This document shows, one piece after another, positions 8,366 to 15,700 of a stretch of DNA of 64,000 nt. A model generated the notes under the pieces. That model made no database searches, was not told where the DNA came from, and was given only the letters and a program-made list of their open reading frames with translations. Source of the DNA: Ramlibacter cellulosilyticus (GTDB lineage Bacteria > Pseudomonadota > Gammaproteobacteria > Burkholderiales > Burkholderiaceae_C). The stretch is taken from assembly GCF_014297465.1 (NCBI RefSeq), contig NZ_JACORT010000001.1, positions 124,001-188,000 of the forward strand. Reading direction: 5' to 3'. The stretch's first letter is position 1; the number at the start of each line of letters is the position of its first letter. A program made the translations under genes and the position numbers.

Positions 8366-8941
8366 CTAGCGTCCCGACTTCCCCACGGCGCGCAGGATGT
8401 CGTCCAGCGGATTGCCGTCGCCGTTCGCATCCAGCATGCGGCCGAGCCCACCCAGCCCGCCGAGCCCCGAGCCGCCAGCGCTCCCCCCGCCGAGGATGCT
8501 CCCGAGCATTCCGCCCAGGCCGCCGCCGGCACTGCCGGCCGAGCCCTGGCCCTTGGCCATGAGTCCCGTGACCACCATCGCCAGCAGCGGCAGCATCTTC
8601 TTCAGCAACTCCGGGTCGAGCCCGCTCCTGCCCGCGGCGTCCTGGGCGACGGCGCGGCTGACGTCCTTCGAGCCAAAGATCTCCCCGAGCACGTCGTTGC
8701 CGGCGGAGACATCCGTGGGGCGCGGCGACAGCACCTGCTCCAGCAGGCCGCCCCCGCCCAGCGACGACAGCAGGTCGGACAGGCCGCCACCCCCTGCCTC
8801 CTGCGTGCGCTTCTGGAAGCCGCCCAGGACCGCGGGCGCGAGCGCTTCCGCGCCGGCGGAGGCCTGCTGCGGACTGATGCCCAGCTCGTTCGCGATGGAG
8901 GCCAGGCCGCCGGACTGCGCCAGCAACTCGCCGATGTTCAT
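8366..8941 (-). CDS. DUF937 family protein
   Basis: A 191-residue protein of the YidB/DUF937 group, function unknown. The N-terminus MNIGELLAQSGGLASIANEL and the FQKRTQEAGGG repeat region are typical. The C-terminal half is low-complexity glycine/serine/leucine (about residues 130-170, GGLGGMLGSILGGG). It ends with DANGDGNPLDDILRAVGK, which resembles a calcium-binding D-x-N-x-D loop. It starts 13 bases after the stop of the DUF3597 gene, so they form a two-gene operon. Confidence 0.85.
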   Translation of the reverse strand: MNIGELLAQSGGLASIANELGISPQQASAGAEALAPAVLGGFQKRTQEAGGGGLSDLLSSLGGGGLLEQVLSPRPTDVSAGNDVLGEIFGSKDVSRAVAQDAAGRSGLDPELLKKMLPLLAMVVTGLMAKGQGSAGSAGGGLGGMLGSILGGGSAGGSGLGGLGGLGRMLDANGDGNPLDDILRAVGKSGR

Positions 8942-8954
8942 GGCAGCCTCCTCC

Positions 8955-9386
8955 TCAATCGAGCAGTTCGGCGGGCACCTTGCCGCCGTTGGCCGCGAGC
9001 TTCTGCATCAGGGCCTTGTGCAGCCACACGTTCATCTTCGCGGAATCGTTCATCAGCTCGGGCGGGCAGCGCAGCTCGGTCGCGAGCTCCTTGCGGGCCT
9101 GCACGCTGCTGTCGAGGTCCAGCAGCTTGAGCAGGTCGACGATGGAGGTGCGCCAATTGAGCTTCTGCGGGTTCGCGGCCGCCTTCTGTTCCAGCATCGC
9201 GGTGACGTCCACCGTCGGCGCGGGCGTTGCAGCCGCCGCCGCGGGGGCAGCGGCGGTGGGCGCCGGGCCTGCACCCGCCACGCTCGTCGGCGACCGGGCC
9301 GGCACGGGCGTGTTGAGCATCTCTTCCACCTTCTTGTTGCCCGCATCGAAGCCCAGCTTGTCGAGGATCTTCCCGAAGAAACTCAT
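8955..9386 (-). CDS. DUF3597 family protein
   Basis: A 143-residue cytoplasmic protein of the DUF3597 family. The sequence starts MSFFGKILDKLGF, passes through an alanine/proline-rich linker (about residues 35-58), and ends in a conserved domain containing LNWRTSIVDLLKLLDLDSS and KMNVWLHKALMQKLAANGG. Function is unknown. The C-terminal domain looks like a small helical DNA- or peptidoglycan-binding fold, but that is only an impression. It is the first gene of a pair with DUF937. Confidence 0.85.
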   Translation of the reverse strand: MSFFGKILDKLGFDAGNKKVEEMLNTPVPARSPTSVAGAGPAPTAAAPAAAAATPAPTVDVTAMLEQKAAANPQKLNWRTSIVDLLKLLDLDSSVQARKELATELRCPPELMNDSAKMNVWLHKALMQKLAANGGKVPAELLD

Positions 9387-9584
9387 GTCCGCTCCTTTGT
9401 TGTCCGGTGGCGCGGTGCGCCACGGGAAGCCATCCTAGTGCCGGCGCTGCAGCGCGGGGTGACCGAACGTTGCGATGCTGGACCGTACGAATTTTTTTTC
9501 GATGCGCTGCATCCAGGCGCGCCGCGCCTCCGTTCTGGATCCAGGCACGCAATGGTGCGGGCCGACCCACCGGAGGATCCCCTC

Positions 9585-9995
9585 ATGAAGCAAAGCACTT
9601 TCGCCGCCGCCTTCGCGCTGTCGTTCTTCGCTGCCGTCGCTGCCCAGGCGCAGCCGGTCATGCGCGACGGCGTGCTGGCCGACGCCGCCGGCCGCACGCT
9701 CTACACCTTCGACAAGGATGCCCCGGGCAAGAGCAACTGCACCGGCGGCTGCCTGGCCGCCTGGCCCGCGTACATCGCCAAGGCCGACGCCGCGGCCACG
9801 GGCGAGTTCGGCCTGATCGCCGACACGCGCCAATGGACCATGAACGGCAAGCCGCTCTACTACTACGGCGGCGACGCCAAGCCCGGCGACCGCAGCGGCG
9901 ACGGGCAAGGTGGCGTGTGGCATGCGGTGACTTCCAGGCCGGTCGCCAACGCGCGACCCACGGCCAAGCCAGGTGGTCCCAATCCGGACTACTGA
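9585..9995 (+). CDS. Secreted COG4315-type protein with Yx(F/W/Y)xxD repeats
   Basis: A 136-residue exported protein. The signal peptide is MKQSTFAAAFALSFFAAVAAQAQP. The mature part has the family repeats GRTLYTFDKDAPGKSNC and GKPLYYYGGD, plus a CTGGCLAAWP pair of cysteines. The family is called a predicted lipoprotein; here there is no lipobox, so it is probably periplasmic. GGAGG at 9572-9576 fixes the start at 9585. It lies just upstream of an ECF sigma/anti-sigma pair and could belong to that regulon. Function is unknown. Confidence 0.88.
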   Translation: MKQSTFAAAFALSFFAAVAAQAQPVMRDGVLADAAGRTLYTFDKDAPGKSNCTGGCLAAWPAYIAKADAAATGEFGLIADTRQWTMNGKPLYYYGGDAKPGDRSGDGQGGVWHAVTSRPVANARPTAKPGGPNPDY

Positions 9996-10088
9996 GCTCC
10001 CTCCCGGTGCTTCGCGCCCAGCGGACGTGTGGCCGGGCATGCCGCGAATCGGTATGCTCCGGCCCACTGCATGGGGGAGGGCCCCGCG

Positions 10089-10658
10089 ATGGAAGACCGT
10101 GACGAGGTCGGCGAGTTGCTGGCGCGCATCGGCTTGCGCGATGCACAGGCGTTCGAAACGCTGTACCGGCGCGTCGCGGGCCGCCTGATGGCGGTGGCCC
10201 TGCGCGTGATGCAGGACCGCGCGGCGGCCGAAGACGTGCTGCAGGAAGTGTTCGCGGCGCTCTGGAACCGCGCCGACCGCGCCGCGCCCGGGCAGCACCG
10301 CACGCTGGCCTGGCTGTGCGTCGTGACCCGCCATCGCGCCATCGACCTGCTGCGCAAGCGTCGCCCCGAGGAGCCGCTGCACTGGCGCGGCGACGACGGC
10401 GAGGAGCGCGTGTACGACGTGCCGGCCGACGACGCCTCGCCCATCGACCAGTTGCTCGCGCTCGAAGGCGACGCGCAGCTGGCGCGCTGCATGGGCGAGC
10501 TGGAGCCCGAGCCCCGGCGAGCCCTGCTGCTGGCGTTCCACGACGGGCTGACGCACCCCGAGATCGCCGAGCGCATGGCGCGTCCCCTCGGGACCGTGAA
10601 AGCCTGGACGCGGCGCAGCCTGATGCGCCTGAAGGGCTGCATGGAGGCCGTGGCATGA
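10089..10658 (+). CDS. ECF-type RNA polymerase sigma factor
   Basis: About 189 residues. Region 2 contains the core helices DAQAFETLYRRVAGRLMAVA and AEDVLQEVFAALW. Region 4 contains the helix-turn-helix HPEIAERMARPLGTVKAWTR. The start is the ATG at 10089 (MEDRDEVG); an in-frame ATG at 10071 is an alternative. The stop overlaps the anti-sigma start as ATGA, the usual ECF arrangement, which implies sequestration at the membrane until a signal releases it. The signal is unknown. The genes controlled may include the secreted protein immediately upstream. Confidence 0.92.
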   Translation: MEDRDEVGELLARIGLRDAQAFETLYRRVAGRLMAVALRVMQDRAAAEDVLQEVFAALWNRADRAAPGQHRTLAWLCVVTRHRAIDLLRKRRPEEPLHWRGDDGEERVYDVPADDASPIDQLLALEGDAQLARCMGELEPEPRRALLLAFHDGLTHPEIAERMARPLGTVKAWTRRSLMRLKGCMEAVA

Positions 10659-11377
10659 ACTGGTACCGCAACCCGTCGGCCATCGAGCAGCTGGCCGCGG
10701 CCTACGTGGCGGGCACGCTGCGGGGCCGGGCACGGCGCCGGTTCGAAGCGGCGATGCAGACGACGCCGGCACTGGTGGACGAAGTGAACGACTGGACGCG
10801 GCGCCTCGCGCCCTTGCACCGGGCCTTGCCGGAGCAGGCGCCGAGCGATGCGCTGTGGACGCGCATCGAGAAGGCGACCACGCGGCGCGACGCGCCGGCA
10901 CCCAAGCCCTCGTGGTGGCGCCGGCTGCTGGCGCCCGCGCCCGCGGGTGCGCTGGCCGTCGGCTTGCTGGTGGGCTCGCTCGTGCCCGTTCTCTGGCAGG
11001 CGCAAGTGGGTTCGCGCCGCGACATGGAACTGCCGGACAGCTACGTCGGCGTGCTCGCCACCGCGCAGGGCCAGCCGGGACTGATCGTCTCCAGCCTGCG
11101 CCAGGGCCGCAAGGTCGACATCAAGCAGTTGACGCCCGTGCCCGTGCCGGCGGGGCGGACGCTGTATCTCTGGCGCATCGACAAGGCAGGGGCGGTCGCG
11201 CCGGTGGGGCCGCTGCCGCAAGGCAAGTTCACCCACGTCACGCTGGACGCGCCCGCGGAGCAGGTGTTCTTTCCGGCGGTGGAACTGGCGGTGAGCATCG
11301 AGGCAGCAGGCGCTCGGCCTGCGGCACCCAGTTCGCCGTTCGTGTACCGGGGGCTCTGCGGGAAGCTCTGGCGCTGA
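10655..11377 (+). CDS. Anti-sigma factor (RskA/anti-sigma-K-like)
   Basis: A 240-residue membrane protein. The N-terminal cytoplasmic part (residues 1-90) has a helical IEQLAAAYVAGTLRGRARRR segment, typical of a sigma-binding domain without the zinc HxxxCxxC motif. One membrane helix spans about 92-114. The C-terminal periplasmic RskA-like domain contains LYLWRIDKAGAVAPVGPLPQ. It overlaps the sigma gene by four bases. It is expected to hold the sigma factor inactive. The hairpin at 11509-11528 downstream could end the transcript. Confidence 0.88.
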   Translation: MNWYRNPSAIEQLAAAYVAGTLRGRARRRFEAAMQTTPALVDEVNDWTRRLAPLHRALPEQAPSDALWTRIEKATTRRDAPAPKPSWWRRLLAPAPAGALAVGLLVGSLVPVLWQAQVGSRRDMELPDSYVGVLATAQGQPGLIVSSLRQGRKVDIKQLTPVPVPAGRTLYLWRIDKAGAVAPVGPLPQGKFTHVTLDAPAEQVFFPAVELAVSIEAAGARPAAPSSPFVYRGLCGKLWR

Positions 11378-11546
11378 GGCTCCGGGCTTCTCAGGCCGTG
11401 CGCGTCACCGCTGCGCCGCGTGACCAGCGGCCCGCAACGCGCCGCAGCAGCATGTGCCCGCCTGCCGATGGAAGAGTGCGCGTCGCCGAAAAAGCAGGAA
11501 GGGACGAGCGCTCCTTCAGGCTGGAGCGAAGCTGAGCGATTGCCGG

Positions 11547-11963
11547 TCAGGCTTGCGGGACGAGCAGTTCGTCGTAGCCGCGACCCTTGAATTCCAGCAG
11601 GTCGAGGCCGTGGCCGAACGGGTCGGCCAGGCTGGCCATGCGCCCCCAGCGGCGGTCGGCGATCGGCCGCTCGAGCGTCGCGCCCAGCGCCACCAGCCGC
11701 TGCGCGACCTCGTCGATGCGTTCGACGACGAAGTCCAGGTGCACGGGCGTCCAGTGCCGCGCGTAGTCGCGCCGCTGGGGCCGCTCGGGCCCGAGGGGTG
11801 ACGTGCCCGGTTCGTTCGCGAGGAGGTCGATGGGACTGGAGCCGCCGACCAGCTCCGCCCAGTCGTCATTCAGGCGCCGCGCGAGGTGCAGCCCGAGACC
11901 TTGCGTATAGAACGCGATCCCTCGCTCCAGGTCGGGAACGTCGATACAGATGCGGATGTCCAT
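11547..11963 (-). CDS. VOC (glyoxalase/bleomycin resistance) family protein
   Basis: A 138-residue protein with the paired beta-alpha-beta-beta-beta fold pattern: MDIRICIDVPDLERGIAFYT at the start, HLDFVVERIDEVAQRLVALG in the middle, and DPFGHGLDLLEF near the end. Possible metal ligands are His/Glu residues in VHLDF and LLEF. It is probably a small lyase, isomerase or binding protein; the substrate is not predictable. It stands alone between the anti-sigma gene and a small ORF on the other strand. Confidence 0.88.
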   Translation of the reverse strand: MDIRICIDVPDLERGIAFYTQGLGLHLARRLNDDWAELVGGSSPIDLLANEPGTSPLGPERPQRRDYARHWTPVHLDFVVERIDEVAQRLVALGATLERPIADRRWGRMASLADPFGHGLDLLEFKGRGYDELLVPQA

Positions 11964-12072
11964 GACGGCTACCTCGAAGTGGGGAGCTGTAGGAGCGCTC
12001 TATCACTCGGGACGACGCACTACGGCGTGGGGGCGGCGTGCCTTCAGTACCATCGGCGGCAGAGGGGAACGC

Positions 12073-12210
12073 ATGCGCAGATTGAAGCACGTCCTGAGGG
12101 TTGTTGGTCATTGGACATTGTGGCTGGCAGGTTCCCAGGCCTTGGCACTGTTCGTCTTCTGCAATGCTGCGTTCGCTTGGGCGGCGAGCCTCAGCCATGG
12201 CCCCATCTAG
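12073..12210 (+). CDS. Possible 45-residue single-pass membrane protein
   Basis: Short ORF starting ATG at 12073, with a good AGGGGAA ribosome binding site at 12063-12069. It encodes a basic N-terminus (MRRLKHVLR) followed by one hydrophobic segment (WLAGSQALALFVFCNAAFAW). The shape fits a small membrane protein or an isolated signal-like peptide. No family is recognised and neighbours give no clue. It may be non-coding. Confidence 0.4.
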   Translation: MRRLKHVLRVVGHWTLWLAGSQALALFVFCNAAFAWAASLSHGPI

Positions 12211-12246
12211 AATCATGCCGATGAACACTCCCGCCACCGCCCACCC

Positions 12247-12657
12247 GTGATCGCGCGCGTGATCGCCCGCTGCGTCACTGGCGTCCTGGCGTCGGCCATG
12301 TTCATGGCCTTCGCGGCGGCGCAGCCGCTGCCCGACGCCAGCACGGAACAGGCGCAGCAGGTGCCGTCGGAACTCGGTCGCGGCAAGGCCACCTGGTACG
12401 GCGCGAAGTTCCACGGGCGACGCACGTCGAGCGGCGAACGCTTCGACATGCACGCGTTCACCGCGGCGCACGAGACGCTTCCCTTCGGCACTCTGGTGCG
12501 CGTGCGCAATCCCGCGAACGGGCGCGAGGTGGTGGTGCGCATCAACGACCGCGCCCCGCGCCTGCGCGATCGCATCATCGACCTGAGCCGCGCCGCGGCC
12601 TCTGCCCTCGGGTTCGTGAAGGCCGGCCAGGCGCAGGTGGTGCTGGTCGAGCGCTGA
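12247..12657 (+). CDS. RlpA-like septal ring/lytic transglycosylase family protein
   Basis: A 136-residue exported protein. The signal peptide is residues 1-26 (ending AFAAAQP). It contains a single double-psi beta-barrel domain with the RlpA signatures GKATWYGAKFHGRRTSSGE, LPFGTLVRVRNPANGR and INDRAPRLRDRIIDLSRAAA. It lacks the C-terminal SPOR domain of full RlpA. Members cleave glycan strands lacking stem peptides or bind peptidoglycan. The start is GTG at 12247. A nine-codon ORF with a TAGAAT -10-like element lies immediately upstream and ends on this GTG. Confidence 0.88.
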   Translation: MIARVIARCVTGVLASAMFMAFAAAQPLPDASTEQAQQVPSELGRGKATWYGAKFHGRRTSSGERFDMHAFTAAHETLPFGTLVRVRNPANGREVVVRINDRAPRLRDRIIDLSRAAASALGFVKAGQAQVVLVER

Positions 12658-12784
12658 GCCAGCGCGGAATTTCCCTTCCGCGCCCGGAACACACTTTCCC
12701 TGGCACGCGCGCGGCGCCGCACGCAAGATGCGTGCATTCGCGAGGGAGGTTGCCCATCGGCTAACCTTCGCGCCGGAGGGATCG

Positions 12785-15700
12785 ATGGACAACAAGAAGA
12801 GCATGCGCCGTGCCCTGGTGGCGGCGTTTTTCGTCGGCCTGGGCGGCGCCGCCCAGGCGCTCCAGCTGACCGCGGTGTCGCCGCAGGGCGAGGTGGCGCA
12901 GGTGCGCCGGGTCGTCGCGAAGTTCGACGAGCCGGCCGTCAACTTCGGCGATGCCAGGGCGCCCGCGCCGCTGGCGCTTTCCTGCAGCGACGCGCAGGCC
13001 ACCCGCGGCAGCGCGCGCTGGAACAGCGACCGCGAGTGGGTGCTGGAGTTCGACGCCGACCTGCCCCCGGGCATCACCTGCACCGTGCAGGCCCGTGCCG
13101 GCTTCCAGTCGCCGAAAGGTGCCGCGCTCGCGGCCGGCAGCTGGCGCTTCAGCACCGGCGGCCCCTTCGTGCAGCGCATCCTTCCTTCCGGCGGCACGAT
13201 CGACGAGGAGCAGTTCTTCGTCCTTCGCCTGAACGGGCCGGCGACGACGGCCAGCCTCCAGCAGTACGTGACGTGCGCGGTCGAGGGCCTGGGCGAACGC
13301 GTCCCGGTGCGCCTGCTGCAGGGGCGCGAGCGCGAGGAGCTGCTGAAGGCCGCGCACCTGGACAAGGAGGCGGCGAAGGAGCCGCTGCGCTTCGCCACGC
13401 TGGCCTGCAACCGCACGCTGCCGCCCGATGCGCGCGTGCAGGTGGTCTACGGCAAGGGCGTGGCCACGCCCTCGGGCGTGCCGAACTCGGTGGAGCGCCG
13501 CTTCGGCTTCCGCGTGCGCCAGCCCTTCGCCGCCACCTTCAGCTGCGAGCGCGAGAACGCGCATGCCGCCTGCCTGCCGATCCGGCCGATGACGCTCGCG
13601 TTCAACGCGCCCGTGCCGCGCAAGCTGGCCGCGCAGGTCCGCCTGAGGTCGGACCAGGGCAGCATCGCGCCCACCTTCGACGCGAACGAGGGCGACGGCG
13701 ACGCGGTGGTGAACGGCGTGACCTTCAAGCCGGTGTTCGCCGAGCGCACGCAGTTCCGCATCGAGCTGCCGCGCGACTTCAAGGATGCCTCCGGGCGCAC
13801 CCTGCGCAACGCCGACAACTTTCCGCTCGCCGTCGCCACGGGTGCCATGCCGCCGCTGGCCAAGTTCGCCGCGGCGCCGTTCGGCATCGTCGAGCGCTAC
13901 GCCGAACCGGACGGCGCGGCGCTGCTGCCGGTGACCCTGCGCAACGTGGAGGCCAGCTTGCGCACGCAGGCGCTCACGGCGGGCAAGGTCGGCGACCTCG
14001 CGCCCCGCACCGACGCCGAGATCGTGCGCTGGCTGCTGAAGGTGGCGCGCTACGAGAGCTTCTACGTGGACCGCGACGATGCCGCGCGCGACGTGAAGCA
14101 GCCGCTGCCGCGGCCGCTCGCGCCGCACGAAACCACGCGCGTGCAGGCCCGCATGCTGTCGCTGCTGGCGGGGGCGCCGGGCGTGCGCAGCCTCGACCTG
14201 CCGCGGCCGGCGGGCAACGAGCCGCGGCCCTTCGAGGTGGTCGGCATCCCGCTCGCGCCGGGCTTCCACGTCGTGGAGATCGCGTCGCCCGCGCTCGGCC
14301 AGTCGCTGCTGGACGCGCGCCACGGCCAGCCCCGCGCCATGTACGTCCGCACGACGGCCCTGGTGACCAACCTCGCCGTGCATTTCAAGCTGGGGCGCGA
14401 GAACGCCGTGGCCTGGGTGACCACGCTGGACAAGGGCGCAGTGGTGGCCGGCGCGAAGGTGCGCGTCTCCAGCTGCGACGGCAAGGAGCTCGCCACGGCC
14501 GTGACGGACGCGCAGGGGGTCGCCCGGTTGCAGGGCCTGGACCCGCGCGCGCCCTGGTGCGGCGGGGACGACGAGGACGGGCACCGCCGGGCCTATTTCG
14601 TCAGCGTGCGCGCCGGGGACGGCAAGGGCGGCGAGGAGCTGGCCTTCACCTTCAGCGACTGGCAGCGCGGCATCGAGCCCTGGCGCTTCAACGTGCCCAC
14701 CAGCAGCGAGCCGCGGCCGGACCGCCGCTACCACACGGTGCTGGACCGCCCGCTGCTGCGCGCCGGCGAGACCGTGTCCATGAAGCACCTCGTGCGCACC
14801 GAGACGGGCCGGGGCTTCGGCGTTCCCGATCGGCTGCCCAGCGAACTCGTCGTGACGCACGTGGGCAGCGGCCAGCAGTTCACGCAGCCGCTGGCCTGGC
14901 GCAAGACGCCCACCGGCGGCGTGAGCGCGGAGAGCCAGTTCCAGGTGCCGCCCGCGGCGAAGCTCGGGGTGTACGAGGTCTCCATGCGCGGCAACCACGA
15001 AGCGGGCACCGGTGGCAGCTTCCGCGTCGAGGCGTTCCGCCTGCCGGTGCTGGAAGGCCGCATCGCGCCCGTGGACGCCAGGCCGCTGGTGAACGTGTCG
15101 TCCGTGCCGACGGCGGTGCAGGTGAACTACGTTTCCGGCGGCGGTGCGGCCAACCTGCCCGTGCGGGTGTCCGCGCTGGTGCGCGGCAAGGGCGTCAGCT
15201 TCTCCGACTACGAGGAGTTCAGCTTCCTGCCGCCGCGCGGCGACCGGCGTGCCGGCGGCGAGGGCGACGAGGATCCCGCGTCCGCCGACGACCAGCGCGT
15301 AGTGGCGGACAAGCTGCCGCTCACGCTGGACCGCAACGGCGCCGGCCGGCTGACGGTGCCGGAGCTGCCCACCTTGCGCCGACCGCAGGAGCTGGTGCTG
15401 GAGGCGAGCTATGCCGACCCCAACGGCGAGGTGCAGACGCTGCGGCACGTCACGAGCCTGTGGCCGGCAGCCGTCGTCGCGGGCCTGCGCACGGAGGGTT
15501 GGGTGTCTGCGGCGCAGAAGATCCGTTTCCAGGCGATCGCGCTGCATCTCGATGGCAAGCCGGCCGCCGACGTGCCGCTCGAGGTCAAGGCGGTCGCGCG
15601 CGTCACCACCACCAGCCGCAAGCGCATGGTGGGCGGCTTCTACACCTACGACAACAAGACGGAGCGCAAGGACCTGGGCACCGTGTGCAGCGGCAGGAGC

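Noticed and set aside
11509..11528. CGCTCC/GGAGCG hairpin after the anti-sigma gene
   Set aside because: Possible terminator but only six pairs, eight-base loop and no T-run; too weak to list.
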